Notes: generated by a model not told the origin, from the letters alone. Positions 20,813-32,482 are shown, counted from the stretch's first letter. The stretch: DNA of 64,000 bases from Cepaea nemoralis (GCA_014155875.1 JACEFZ010005116.1:443435-507434); one strand, 5' to 3'. Numbers and translations: made by a program.

Positions 20813-21325
20813 AGAAAAAAAAAGAGAAATGGCAAGTTCAACCCTTAGAACCTTGGGGATGGGATATGACATAGTCCAATACTGCGTCTAGAAACTTACT
20901 TGACGTACTATCAGGCTTGAGAGTACGCTTCATGTTACTGTTGGAAATCCGAAGAAACATTTATACGTTGTGAAGAGAAACTAGATTAATCGGGCCTCAA
21001 TGGGGGAGAGTCGTTAACATCGTGCACGGAGCTTGCAGTGTTGAAACATTGTATATATTGCATTAACAAGTATATTTTATTCATTTTTAGCAGTCAAAGT
21101 ATTTGAATCTTTAGGATGTCAAATTACTGTGAATAGATCGTGTCCTTATTTTAAACATTTAACAATTAATCTAACTAATTGCTTCTTTAGAAAAACGTTG
21201 GCGATTATGTCCCTTGCAAACAATAAAATGAATATTATGTTACCGTGAAAAAAGGTATTTGTTTCCCCTTAAATTTCGCTTACCAAGTGCACAGGCCGCC
21301 GAGAGCGCGATAGCGAATGGTTAGC
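20813..21325. other. Noncoding sequence, duplicated at ~53670-54380
   Basis: AT-rich, conserved between the two paralogous blocks. I see no coding potential and no known RNA. The paralog carries an additional short A-tailed insertion at 53845-53982. Confidence 0.5.
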
Positions 21326-21333
21326 CCGTAGAT

Positions 21334-21523
21334 CAGGGGTGCCCAACCTTTACAGCAGGCGGGCCAAATTTCAGAAATAATATTTCCTGCCGGGCCAGGC
21401 AACTAATTTTTTTTGTTAAATTAAAGTAAACAAGCAAGCGTACTACAGCTTCGACCACATGGTCGTTTCCCACTCCGCGGGCCCCAACATGACTACTGGC
21501 GGGCCTCATGATGGTCACCCCTG
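21334..21523. mobile_element. hAT-type MITE with 8-bp target duplication
   Basis: A 190-bp element with termini CAGGGGTG.. and ..CACCCCTG. It is flanked by ccgtagat (21326-21333) and ctgtagat (21524-21531), an 8-bp duplication with one mismatch. Terminus and 8-bp duplication fit the hAT superfamily. No transposase. Second copy at 54389-54584 with the same flanks. Confidence 0.8.
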
Positions 21524-21531
21524 CTGTAGAT

Positions 21532-21812
21532 GCTGCCGGTTCAGCATCTCACCTCCATGCAGCAGAGGGTGAATAACGGCCAGGCCCTCAAATCCGAGGG
21601 ATATTGCCTTAGAGGCGTTCAGCTTTATCTCTCAGCTGAGAGCCGTAGAACAAGTGTCTGGACCAAGCATGTAGCAGGCTCGGCATCTCAATTCCATGCA
21701 GAAGAGGGTGAGTAACGGCCAGGCCCTCACCTCCGGAGAATATTGACTTAGAGGCGTTCAGCCATATCCCTCAACTGAAACACGTAGAACAAGTGTTTGG
21801 ACCAAGCAGTTC
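21532..21812 (-). repeat. Two ~139-bp repeats with a 28S 3'-end motif
   Basis: On the minus strand each repeat contains CTGAACGCCTCTAAG (plus positions 21608-21622 and 21747-21761), a strongly conserved motif near the 3' end of 28S rRNA. It is followed by GGCCTGGCCGTTA and GAGATGC. Related modules, including the same motif twice, lie in the retroposon at 35605-35805. This could be intergenic-spacer-like rDNA or a retroposon built from it. Confidence 0.6.
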
Positions 21813-21913
21813 AATGAGCCATTCGCGGTTTCACCGTGAGACAGTGTGAACTTAGACATGATTGGTTTAATCTTTGAGACAAGCATGTGACTACTGGCAG
21901 GATCAACCAGATA
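21813..21913 (-). rRNA. 18S rRNA 5'-end fragment (~100 nt)
   Basis: The minus strand begins TATCTGGTTGATCCTGCCAG and continues with AGATTAA, GTCTAAGTTCACACTGTCTC and GGTGAAACCGCGAATGGCTC. This is unmistakably the first ~100 nt of 18S rRNA. Homology stops after GGCTCATT, where the repeat at 21532-21812 begins. Sequence upstream on the minus strand (21914-22079) would correspond to external transcribed spacer. A truncated, non-functional rDNA piece. Confidence 0.93.
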
Positions 21914-22520
<607 letters not shown>

Positions 22521-22805
22521 GTGTGAATTCTGCAGTATGTACCTGGCGAGATGTAGCGAAATATGCCAGGCAATAAATCGTACATCTATGGTTTTTGTCT
22601 TCGTTATTCAAATTCTTAGAGTCGTTGCTGTGTGGTGTTGGCGATCATGTCTGTCCACAGCTTTCTGTCTTTTATTATTCTTATAGTCAAAACAATATTT
22701 TCCCGCAGTGAATTTGAATAACCAAGACACAAGTCATAGATTGTACCATTTATTGCCTGGCATATTTCTCTGCATCTCGCCAGGTACATACTGCAGAATT
22801 CACAC
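22521..22805. mobile_element. Foldback element with ~95-bp inverted arms
   Basis: The left arm (22521-22615, GTGTGAATTCTGCAG..) is matched in inverse by the right arm (22710-22805, ..CTGCAGAATTCACAC). The ~94-bp centre holds one copy of a unit with tcgttgctgtgtggtgttgg and ctttctgtcttttattattc. In the second copy (55598-56424) that unit is amplified about eightfold. A foldback/MITE-like DNA element or a palindromic repeat; no coding. Confidence 0.8.
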
Positions 22806-22859
22806 AAGTTAAGAGTATTCGCGAACATGTGTATATTTCAGCTTGAAGGGTGTATTTTA

Positions 22860-23123
22860 CTCTATGTTGTGTGAATTCAAGAAAACGGTAACAATGGTGA
22901 TATCAAATTTTTAAAAAAATAATGACACCAACAGAAATAGAAGGGAAAATTCTTAACCAAGTGGATAATTTTAAATACCTAGGGGCATTTATAACATCAG
23001 AGATGAAGAGCAGAATAGGGCAAGCAAGAGCCGCATTTCAGAAAATGAAGATTATCTTATGCAATAAGTCATTATCACTGAATGTAAGGAAGAGAGTGCT
23101 GAAATGCTATATAGAACCAGTTT
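22860..23123 (+). mobile_element. RTE-like LINE RT fragment
   Basis: Open for 68 codons from 22922: KILNQVDNFKYLGAFITSEM, ARAAFQKMK, NKSLSLNVRKRVLKCYIEP, the RT thumb region of RTE-type endonuclease-RT LINEs. It is interrupted at 23124 by a SINE-sized copy of the GAA-tailed retroposon, and continues at 23277. Confidence 0.75.
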
Positions 23124-23266
23124 CCCCGGGAAGGTTAACCCGGTCAACAAATGCCCGCAGAAGTTGGATGTGTCAGCTTAACGGCGCAAGAACGCAGCTC
23201 TGCTGTAAACAGGCACAACGCAATCAGGTCCGATAAAAACAACTCCGTATGAACGCAGAAGAAGAA
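23124..23266 (+). mobile_element. 143-bp GAA-tailed retroposon with 10-bp target duplication
   Basis: Inserted in the RTE-like LINE between gaaccagttt at 23114-23123 and 23267-23276. It starts CCCCGGGAAGGTTAACCC and ends GAACGCAGAAGAAGAAG. It is the cleanest proof that this family moves by retroposition. It represents only the 3' end of the 1.8-kb form at 35315. Confidence 0.9.
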
Positions 23267-23276
23267 GAACCAGTTT

Positions 23277-23384
23277 TTTTGTATGGCAGTGAATCTTGGA
23301 ATGTAAATGAACAAATTAAGAAGAAATTAGAAGCAACATAGATTTGATTCTTTAGACGAATGTTGCGAATTCCTTGGTAACAGT
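23277..23384 (+). mobile_element. RTE-like LINE fragment (continued)
   Basis: Resumes after the SINE-sized insertion and is again cut at 23392 by an I-like LINE fragment. Same order as 345-401. Confidence 0.65.
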
Positions 23385-23392
23385 TGAGTTGA

Positions 23393-23731
23393 GTTGAGTT
23401 AAGAACCGACATCCCTGCACTCAGGACACTCCCATACGTGTTCAGTCCCCTCGTTCAACAGCCAGCGAAGAGTCATACTACTAATCGTTCCCACCGCTAT
23501 CTGATTAAAAGTTCTCCTGTCTTCCTTCTCAGTTTTGAGATTCTTCCAGAACCCCTGCCGACCCCCCGAAATCTCATTATTTCCACATATGGGTTCTCAA
23601 TCTGTTCCTCCGCCTTCTCCACCTGGTCCCACAAGCGCACTACCACCTCCCCCTTGTCCATAGGCAAGATACCACCAAGAGGTGCATTCCCTGCTAGCCT
23701 ATCAGCCTATTCATTCCCCCGTACACCCGCA
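23393..23731 (-). mobile_element. I-like LINE RNase H fragment, second copy
   Basis: Paralog of 402-750 with the same tggtaaca duplication (23385-23392 and 23732-23739), the same tail and the same truncation. Hence it was duplicated together with its flanks. Confidence 0.75.
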
Positions 23732-23739
23732 TGGTAACA

Positions 23740-24066
23740 ATGATTGCCTGAAACAGGCTAATGAAACTAGAACATTATAATTATATACAGCAATAAGAAA
23801 GAGAATCTTATACAATAAGTCATTATCACTGAATGTAAGGAAGAGAGTGCTGAAATGCTATATAGAACTAGTTTTGTTGTATGGCAGTGAATCTTGGAAT
23901 GTAAATGAACAAATTAAGAAGAAATTAGAAGCAACATAGATTTGATTCTTTAGACGAATGTTGCGAATTCCTTGGTAACAATGGTTGCCTGAAACAGGCT
24001 AATGAAACTAGAACATTATATACAACAAGAAGAAAGAGACAAACAGCTTTCTTCGATCATGTGATG
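23740..24066 (+). mobile_element. RTE-like LINE fragment
   Basis: Paralog of 759-1020, ending at atcatgtgatg where the I-like LINE inserts. RTE sequence resumes at 25318 (tgagaagagaggcattagagg). Confidence 0.6.
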
Positions 24067-25317
24067 ATTGATTGATTGATTGATTGATTTAGGAACCGAC
24101 ATCACAGCATTCGGGACATTCCCATAAGCGCTCCGTCCCCATCCTCAGCAACCAGCGAAGAGTTCCAATACTAATAGTTCCAGTAGCAATCTGATTATAT
24201 ATCCGTCTCGCCTTTCCTCTGAGCGTCGAGCGTCGGCCAGATCCCCTCGTCACACCTCGCTGTCTCATTCTTATCAGACTATGGTGATCCATCTGCTCCT
24301 CCGAGGTGTACACGTGCTCCCACAAGGCCGCAATCACGTCCGCCTTGTCATGCATCAGTTCTCCACCAAGTTTTGCCGAGCCAGCCAATCTGTCCGCCTG
24401 TTCATTCCCCAGCACACCAGCATGCCCAGGAGAAAAGATCCAGGTGATGTTTGCTACCCGTGACCTCCGAAGCGAAGCAAGCCACTCTGCACGAAGCTTG
24501 CCTGTTCTCACCCTTCTCAGCATGCTTTCTGAGTCAGTTACAATCACAATGTGTGTATGTTTCGTGTTTTCTAACCAGCGGAAAGCTGCACTGACCGCCT
24601 CCACCTCCATTCTTAAGCTAGATGAGGTGTCATCATACGCCAGGCTCTCCTGCACCAAACGCCGACCATTAGTTTTTGCCAAGAACCCCCAGGCACTTCT
24701 CCTACCTCTCAACACCGACCCATCCGTGTAGATAATCACATCACCCGGGCGAGAATTTTCCTGAATTAGTTGCTGAATTTCCACTTCCGTGGCCCCTGCT
24801 GGCCACTCCCTGCACTCCCGGCTCAATGTGATTATAACTCTGCACAAGTCTGACTGCACGGCTGGCACTCTGACCCACTCCTCTCCTCGCCTGATGTTCT
24901 CCAAGGGACACACCTGTCTGATCGTATCCTCCGCCTGAGCCATCCATGATTTCCCTCTTATCAGTCTCTGACCCTTAACTACGTCCGGCGCTTCATGGTG
25001 CATCCCAGAATGACCCGCATAGCTTCATTCTGTATGCGCTCTAATTTCACCAGCTGACTCTTTGAGACAGTGAGCAGTCCTAGTCCATAATCAATCACTG
25101 AGAGGATCAAGTGCTGGTATAGTGTGAAGAGCATTCTCTGCTCTGTGTCCATTGCAGCCATAGTTTTAAGTGCATTGAGTCCCTTTTGAGATCTTGTCAC
25201 AACCGTCTCCACATGGTCCTTGAAGGACAGACTCCTGTCAAATGTGATTCCCAGATACTTCAGTTTGTTCTCTCTGTTGACGCTTCTACCATCTATCGTG
25301 AGGCCTGGGGCATTAGA
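24067..25317 (-). mobile_element. I-like LINE, 5'-truncated, RT thumb + RNase H
   Basis: A minus-strand element with an (AATC)n tail (24067-24090 on the plus strand). The first piece (to ~24980) gives KLKYLGITFDRSLSFKDHVE and LILSVIDYGLGLL, the RT C-terminus of I-type LINEs. After one frameshift, a 304-codon frame (24089-25003) encodes a complete-looking RNase H: YTDGS, RMEVEAV, VTDSESM and GHAGVLGNEQADRLAG supply the D-E-D-H/D catalytic set. The protein ends PECCDVGS. RNase H removes the RNA strand during first-strand synthesis. Present only in mega-unit 2. Confidence 0.85.
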
Positions 25318-25408
25318 TGAGAAGAGAGGCATTAGAGGATATTGTGACAACTGAAAATATCGAGGGGAAGAGAGGCTAGGCAGACCAAGATAAATAATAC
25401 TGGATGGA
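25318..25408 (+). mobile_element. RTE-like LINE end fragment
   Basis: MRREALEDIVTTENIEGKRG-type C-terminal tail interrupted at ~25409 by the GAA-tailed retroposon, as at 1020-1110. Confidence 0.6.
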
Positions 25409-26412
25409 TTCTTCTTCTGCTGCTGCGTTCAACCGAAGAGTTTTTTCGGACGTGATTACGCTGTGCCTGTTTTGCGCCGTTAGGCCGACACATCCTACTT
25501 CTGCGGGTAATTGTTGACTGGGTTAACCTTCCTGGGTGTTTTGAAAGGCATTCCACTCTCATTCGGACGTCTTTGTGTTGTACCTGTTTATTTGCGCCTT
25601 TCGGACGGCATATCCGACTTCTGCGGGTGTTTGTTGGCCGGGTTAACCTTCCGGGTGTTTCGAGGGACTTTCGACTCCCATTGTTGTGGTGTCGTCCATT
25701 TTCCAGCTGGTCAAGATAGAACGAGCAAAGGCAAACCGGTAAACCCCCAAGGGAAGGCAGGAGCACATCATGGGAATTCCCTGCCATCCAGGTAGGCTTC
25801 CATAATTGCAGAGTCGACACATAACGCTATGGTACTGGGCTCACCCAAGGAATCGTCAAGTCCTGCGCATGGCTGCTTCACTTCCTAATTTCCGTGTACT
25901 GGGCATTTCGTTCGTCACAAGCCGCTCCCCACGCAAACCAGGAGAGGTCAGTCTGCAGACGACATCCACTCAGCGAGCTTTCGGTTCGGACTTTCCACGA
26001 AATGGGGTTGCCAGCCAAGCAGTATTCCTATTCTGGCTTCTGGGTCGCTTTCTCAACTCTTACTGTTGTGGTGTCATCCCTATCCCAGCTGGTCCACCCA
26101 GAACAGCCAAAGACATCCTGGTCGACCCTCAAGGGAAGGCAGGGGCAGACCATGGGCATTCCCCGCCATCAAAGGAGACTTCCATAATTGTAGAACCGAC
26201 ACATAACGCTCTGGTACTGGGCTCACCTGTGGAATCGTCACGTTCTTCACATGGCTGCTTAGCCTCACTTCCGTATATTGAGCCTTCCGTTCACCACAGA
26301 CTGCTCCTCCAAAGACCGGGGGGTGGGGACCTGTATGCAGATTACATCCACACAGCAAGAGTGCCATTGGGACGCTTTTTCCACCTTTAGTAACGCTCAC
26401 AGGGTAGGCTGT
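25409..26412 (-). mobile_element. (GAA)n-tailed retroposon copy, second mega-unit
   Basis: Paralog of 1111-2112. A minus-strand 162-codon frame (25332-25820) spans both ~95-bp modules (GRLTRPTNTRRSRICRP and GRLTQSTITRRSRMCRP). The frame is not kept in other copies, so coding is doubtful. Confidence 0.65.
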
Positions 26413-26417
26413 AGATC

Positions 26418-26768
26418 AGGGGTGGCCAGCCTTTTCAGCAGACGGGCCAAATTTCAGAAATAATATTTCCTGCTGGGCCACGCACCTAATTTTTCGATTT
26501 AAAAAAAATATTTTTTTTACATTGCGAATACAGCGTACACATTCATGTACATGTGACGTTATATTCTTGGCATGGTGTAGTAATCATTTGCTTCCATGCA
26601 TACCAAACCATTTAATTGGAACTTTCACACTGCAGGCAACCTCATGCAAGCTTAGTTTCATGCAAACAAGTTCAATAGTATTACTGAATCACAATCACTC
26701 CCTTAATCACAAGTGCAAAGGATTTGTTTGTGGCGGGCTGGGCTGAGACCGGGAAAGCTGGAAACAAA

Positions 26769-26813
<45 letters not shown>

Positions 26814-27059
26814 GGGGGAGGGAGGGGAGAGAAGGGGAAGGCGGAGAAAGGGAGGGCGCGTAGATTGGGATTTGATTAGTTCGCTACACAGGATGGCAAA
26901 ATTCCATCACTACAGGGATTTTACCAGAGCTGGCTTCTGGCGAAGTTAAACCCTCGGTCGACAAGACCACTGACTCACAAAGGACACCTTCCCATCGTGT
27001 TTAGTTTGGGCCAATAGACTCAGTAACAAAGAAGGAACATGTGTTCAGTTATTTGGCCC
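26418..27059 (+). repeat. hAT-like repeat and GA tract, second copy
   Basis: Starts CAGGGGTGGCCAGCC and contains a GA tract at ~26771-26810. Paralog of 2115-2840. Right terminus not found; nothing coding. Confidence 0.45.
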
Positions 27060-28038
27060 TTTTTCCACAATGAAAGGAGCTTAGGGATACCCATTAGGAG
27101 TATAGAAATATGTGTGAGAGTGTGTGTTTGAACATATATGTTATGTATTGTAAACCTTATGGGAGTGGCGCTTGCTTAATTAGCGAATAGCTGGGAGATT
27201 TTCTGTTGAAAAATCTGAGATAGTATGTGTGGGTGTATTGTGTGGTGATTGTGAGTGGCCGAGTTTCGACTAGACCATATTATATTTCTATACTCCGCTA
27301 GTGCTACGAGAAGTTTAGTGTGTTTGTCTTTTGTGGTTGTATGTATTGTATTTAGGAATATTGCTTTGTAAACGTCGGTTATCTTGTTTGTGTGTGTTTC
27401 TATTAACTGTTGTAATGCAGTCTTAGTGGCTGTGATTGTTGGGCATCCATAAAACAGATGGTCCTCTGTTTCCTAAATATTGTGTCTACATAATTGGCAT
27501 GGGGCTATTGGCTTGGATGGCTGTGCTGCCCTCTCTGTTGTCGGGGTCATATTATAAATTAGCCTGTATGTTACTTCTTTGGATTTCGATGTGATATGTT
27601 TGTTGTGTAAGTTAGTGAAGGTGCAGCTATAGTCTTTCATATAATATTTGTATCCTCTTTTGATTCTCAAATGTAGTGGTGGGGCTTGTTGTTTCACTAA
27701 ATATTTGTATACCTGCTTGGTTGTCTGTTGTATTAAATGTTCATTGCCTTGAATTGCTTGCATACATGTTCTGTAGAAGTGCGGTAGTGTGCCGTAATAG
27801 TGCGGTGTTGTTTTGTCTATTTTCTTAAGCCTGTGTAATCTAATTGCAATATAGTATAATGCTAGCGAGTGTTGATCTGGATGATTGATGATGCGCCCTA
27901 TGTGATTGATTCTTAATGCTTGTATTTTTGTGTGTAGGTCCTGTTAAGCAACTCCTCCTTTGTTCTTATTTTGTATTAATGTCTTGTGCTTTATACTGTG
28001 AATTGTGTTGCTGAAGATGAATTGTCTGATGTGTTTGT

Positions 28039-29160
28039 TTATGTCTGTGATTGTTTTTTTTTTTTTGGGGGGGGGGGGGGGGGGTATAACACTGTGGCTA
28101 AATATATTATTTTAGGAATGATGAAGGTGTTTACAATTGTGCTTCTTACAAAAATTTTTGATGTCTTGTATTTGAACCCTTGTAGTATGTCTATAATTTG
28201 TTTTGTCAGTGATTGCCATGTTTCTGTGTGTGGGTTTCTGCGGTTGGATGGAAATGTGATCCCATATATTTTCATGTCATTTGTGACTGTTAGATCCAGG
28301 GGGAAATCTGCTTTATTCCTCCCCTTCCCCAGACCAATTATTTTAGACTTCTGTATGTTTATTTTGGCCCCACTTCCTTCACCAAACTGTTTGAAGGTGT
28401 GAAGTATGTTCGTTATGGAAGTGTTGGTTGTAGGGAAGAAGGCGGTGTCATCTGTGTAAGCAATTATTTCCGCTCCCCAGACCCTTGTATAAATGTACTT
28501 TTAATGTTAGTGTCCTGTCTAATTGCTTCTAAGAGTGGTTCTAGTGTGAGTACATATAGGACTGGTGATAGCGAAAACCCTTGTCTGACAGATCTAGTGA
28601 TTCTGAAACTGGCAGTGAGTGAATGATTCACCAGTACCTTACTTTCAGGATTTTTATACAATATTTCTATCCACTGTCTATAGTATTGTCCTATATTACA
28701 GTGTGCTAGTGTTTTGTGTAAGTATGAGTGTGAAATTCTGCCAAAGGCCTTCTCCTGGTCTAAGGATAAAAGGGAGGATTGACAGTCTTTCTGATGTGTG
28801 TGTGTAATGAAATCTCTAATGAAATGTGTATGTTGGTGTATGTTTTTGTGTTGAACACTGCACTGGTGGTCTGGGTGTATGAGTGATGGCATGAATGTTT
28901 TTATTTATTTTGTTTGCAAGTGATTTTGCTAGAATTTTGTAGTCTGTGTTTAATAAAGAGATGGGTCTATAGTTTTTCAGCTATGTCTTGTCTGTGTTGT
29001 CTTTGGGTTTTGACATGTTGCAAGTGTTCGGGAGTTCTTGTTTGTAAAAAGCTTCTTGGTAGACTTTTAGAAGGAAATTGCCTAGGATAGGAAAGAAGTG
29101 TTGGTAGAATTCTACTGTGTGTCCATCTGGTCCTGGTGTTTTGTCTTTTTGCATTTGATT
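28039..29160 (-). pseudogene. Tx1-like LINE reverse transcriptase, copy 2
   Basis: Pieces on the minus strand: LSLDQEKAFGRISHSYLHKT, FRITRSVRQGFSLSPVLYVL and IRQDTNIKSTFIQGSG (28464-28892). Then comes the YADD region with a substitution (AYTDDT), MKIYGITFPSN and TWQSLTKQIIDIL (28039-28275). Frameshifts near 28470 and 28990 and the G-run at 28066-28083 interrupt it. Confidence 0.75.
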
Positions 29161-29480
29161 GAGTGCATGTGTTATGTCTGCTAATGTAAGCTCTGTGTCT
29201 AGTGCGTCTTTATCTATGTCAGACAGTTTCTTTGTGTATTGTAAGAACCTATTTTGTTTTTGTGTGTTGGCCTGTTCTGCTGTATATAGGTCGGTGTTAA
29301 TTGTTGGAATGTTTCTAGTATATGTATTGCCTCTGTTTGTGTGTTTCCTTGCATGTCTGTTATTGCTCCTATTTGTCCTTTACGTTGAACGTTTTGTTCT
29401 AATGCAAGGTGTTGTTTACTGGGACTTTCTTCTGATATGTTAGTAAGTTTAGTTCGAAGGAGTGCACCACGGAATGTGTG

Positions 29481-30569
29481 TTACTGGTATTGTTCTAATT
29501 GTGATTCTAATGTGTGTAGGTGTAGTGCATTCCTGTCAGTCTGTTTTGTGAGTTGTATTGTTGTCTGTATGATATGTTCTTGTTGTTGTCTGTCTTTATG
29601 TATGATGGATGCTAAATGTTGTGTTCTATAACGTATTGTATTCTTTAGTAAATCCCAAATTTGTGTTATGTTGTCGGTGGGTGTACTATTAGTGTATGTT
29701 AGAATAAAGTGTGTCATGTGTTGTACATAACCTGTGTTTTGGAGTAGGGTGTTATTGAATTTCCAATGTGGTGTTATTTTTGATGGCCTTGTATTTGTAG
29801 TGTCTGTAGTGATATGTGCTAGTACTGCTTTGTGATCTGTATATTGTAATTGTAATGTTTCTTGTAGGTGTTTTGTGTGTATTATGTGGTGTGTTGAAGG
29901 TGTGTATATTCTATCTAGTCTGGCTGATCTATTGTAAGCCCTATTTTTGTGTGTTGTTGCAATGTTATTAGGGTGTCTGTATCTAAAAGCGTCTGTTAAA
30001 TTGTGTGTGTCTGAGGTATATTTTTTTAGTATATCCAGTTGATGTATTTCATTTCTGTCATTTCTCCTTAATTGTGTCTTGATTCCTGCTCTGTCTCCCC
30101 CTACGATATCCAAATCTGAGAGTACAAAATTTAAATCCCCTGCAGGGATAACATTTTGCCCACTGTATGTTTGTATAAGTAAGGTGTCTAATTCTTGGTA
30201 AAAATTTGGTTGATGATTGTAATTAGGTGGTGCATATATGTTCACTATGGTGTATGCATGTATAGTGTTTTCAACCTGTATTATGGAGATTCGTCCCTGG
30301 TTATCCGTGTGTGTTTTAATTATATCCCACCTGTCTGATGTCTGCAGAATAGATGTTCCTGACCCAATTTTGTGTGTGCCTAAACTAAAGCATGAATGTT
30401 TGAGGCCTAGCTGTGTGGTGATATGTTGTGCGAATGTTTTTGAACATATGTTTGTTTCTTGTAGTAGTATAAAGTCTGGTTTGTGTTTGTTTATTAGTGT
30501 GATAATGTGTTGTAATTTTGTACGTATTCCACACATGTTTAAAGTAATAATAATTAAATCACTAGTCAT
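29481..30569 (-). CDS. Tx1-like LINE ORF2 N-terminus: APE-type endonuclease (362 aa)
   Basis: An intact minus-strand frame. Residues 1-~235 are an apurinic-endonuclease-like domain that nicks target DNA: LNMCGIRTKL with the leading Asn, FILLQETNI with the catalytic Glu, IVNIYAPPN, AGDLNFVLSDLD (usually GDFN), and YTDHKAVLAHI (the D-H pair). The remaining ~120 residues are the linker toward the RT (IWDLLKNTIRYRTQHLA). The RT itself is in other frames downstream, so the protein ends prematurely at a stop near 29481. It stays in frame over 1.09 kb while copy 1 does not. Confidence 0.8.
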   Translation of the reverse strand: MTSDLIIITLNMCGIRTKLQHIITLINKHKPDFILLQETNICSKTFAQHITTQLGLKHSCFSLGTHKIGSGTSILQTSDRWDIIKTHTDNQGRISIIQVENTIHAYTIVNIYAPPNYNHQPNFYQELDTLLIQTYSGQNVIPAGDLNFVLSDLDIVGGDRAGIKTQLRRNDRNEIHQLDILKKYTSDTHNLTDAFRYRHPNNIATTHKNRAYNRSARLDRIYTPSTHHIIHTKHLQETLQLQYTDHKAVLAHITTDTTNTRPSKITPHWKFNNTLLQNTGYVQHMTHFILTYTNSTPTDNITQIWDLLKNTIRYRTQHLASIIHKDRQQQEHIIQTTIQLTKQTDRNALHLHTLESQLEQYQ

Positions 30570-30631
30570 TGTAATTTAAGTAAAAACAATAAATGAGATA
30601 TAATAACTATATCGATTCACACACAAAGTTG

Positions 30632-31857
30632 TTATCCATGATATGTACATTTAGGCGAGCAAGTCTTTAGTGGCAAAGGTTTGTGTGAGAGGATCATCTT
30701 GATCCTCGTTCTATCACCTGTGTCGGTGTCTACAAAGAGAGTGTCGGGTATGCTGTATGTGTCGTCTTCGTCTTGTACGTGTGTCTCCTCTTGTTGTTCT
30801 TCTTCAGTTTCCTTTGTCTTGCCTATAGTGACTTTGACTTTTTCTTTCTTTGGCAATGATAAGTCGTCTGTTTCTGTGTCATCGCTGTGTTTTGAATGCA
30901 GTAGTCTTCTGTTAGCCCATGTTCTTTTCTTTGGTTTGCTGGTGACTTGAAAACCGTCAGAGTCTTCATTCCTGGGATTGATTTCTTGTGTGTTATTTTC
31001 TTGTGTGTTATTTTCTTGTGTGTTCCTGTCTTCTTGTGTGTTGATTTGACTATTGAAAGTTTGTGTCAGTGCAATCTCTCCCTGCGGAGGAGAAATCTTC
31101 TTGGCTTTGTACACTGACTGCTGCTGCCGTTGGTGTCATCGGTTGTCGTCGACTTGGGCATTTATTTGCCCAATGGTTGTTTTGACCACACGATGGACAA
31201 TTGGTCTTTCTCCCCGGCATCGTGATCAACACTCTGTGATTATTGTTCGGAATTTCAGGATTGTAGATCCGTATATAATGGGGGACTTCCTTTTTTGGGT
31301 TGCAGAGCGCTCCCCACTTGCCAGCCCCATTTTTTTATCCTAAACACCTCAGCCTTTTCATCTCCTGTGATGATGTGCACCAGGTTTTATTGGGGAGCAA
31401 TCGTGACGGGTAACCAGTGGATGGTCAGCCTGTCTTTTTCTTTCTCTCGGTGCTCCAGAGATATGTCTACCCCTAGACTTGGTAGAGAAAACTTTTTGCC
31501 GTGTAACTTGTCATACACGGTTTTCTGAGCCTCTGCTGACAGGTGAAAGTACCACCTAGTGGGAACTTCGAACCTATGCAGGTCGATGACTCCACCAATA
31601 GGTACACCTCCTGGACCAGTTAGGGCACTCATAATAAGTGCAGGTGTTGCTTTAGCAGCAGCTCCTGGACCAGTTATGGAACACACTATCGTTCCGGACT
31701 GGTGAAGTAGCTGGACATCGTAGTCATTTATCGAGATCCCGACTTCAGTGATATTCGAATACATCTTGAAATTTGTTGTTTCAGGTAATAATTCCGGGGA
31801 AATATCCAGAATATCAAATCCAAAGAATATCACCACAAAATCCGGAAAAAAACACAC
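30632..31857 (-). pseudogene. Tx1-like ORF1, copy 2
   Basis: The first part (31387-31857, 156 codons) is open: MYSNITE, GTIVCSITGPGAAAKATPAL, then the RRM-like DRLTIHWLPVTIAPQ. The next part is frameshifted. The knuckle CPSCGQNNHWANKC is at 31050-31232, and the TQEN-repeat and acidic tail at 30632-31114. Compared with copy 1, small deletions near 31386 and 31090 break the frame. Confidence 0.75.
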
Positions 31858-32026
31858 AAGTTTATAGTACGTAAAGCTAGATATTGTTCGAAAAAATGTT
31901 CTTCACAATACCAAACAATTTTCAATGAGCGCCAGCAATAATTGATACGTTGTGATATGGTGATGCACTTGGAACACACAAAACAGATTTAAATTTATAC
32001 GTTGTGAAGAGAAAAAGAATGTTCGT

Positions 32027-32482
32027 TCAAATAGAAGTGATGCTACTCTTTGCTTCTGTAACTCCTAGTCCAGTGTTTACAAACATCATTGTATCGTGAG
32101 CTGTGAGTTTCGTGTGAAATGCTTTTGAATCTGCCCGAGGTTTTTTTGGAACGTGACTGCATGTTCGGAGCGATGGCAGATGGTTATGTCCCATAGTTAG
32201 ACCAGTTTTTGCCTTATGCAGAAATACGTAGCTGCTGGGCTTCTGGTTGACTGCCACTACCATCGACGATGAACTGTATTTCGTGGACTGTGTGGGTGAA
32301 CATCTAGGAAACATCCAGATGGGAAAATGACTGCAGATTCCATCAGAAATGAACTGGGTGTTTTGTGGAGGACTATTGTGTTGACATTCTGGCGGCGGCA
32401 TTATGCACAGTGCATCTGTGCGGGCTGTTGTTTGTCGAAACTCCTGTCTTTTCCACTTTTCACATTGGGCAGTGGGGAGCAT
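32027..32482 (-). CDS. Tx1-like LINE 5' open frame (151 aa), unknown role
   Basis: A minus-strand frame starting MLPTAQCEKWKRQEFRQTT at the 5' end of the element, with Pro- and Ser-rich sequence and no recognisable domain. Its first ~18 residues and the ~130-bp leader are shared with the charged frame upstream of GPN1 copies 2-4, after which the two diverge completely. It could be the N-terminal part of ORF1 before a frameshift. Confidence 0.4.
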   Translation of the reverse strand: MLPTAQCEKWKRQEFRQTTARTDALCIMPPPECQHNSPPQNTQFISDGICSHFPIWMFPRCSPTQSTKYSSSSMVVAVNQKPSSYVFLHKAKTGLTMGHNHLPSLRTCSHVPKKPRADSKAFHTKLTAHDTMMFVNTGLGVTEAKSSITSI

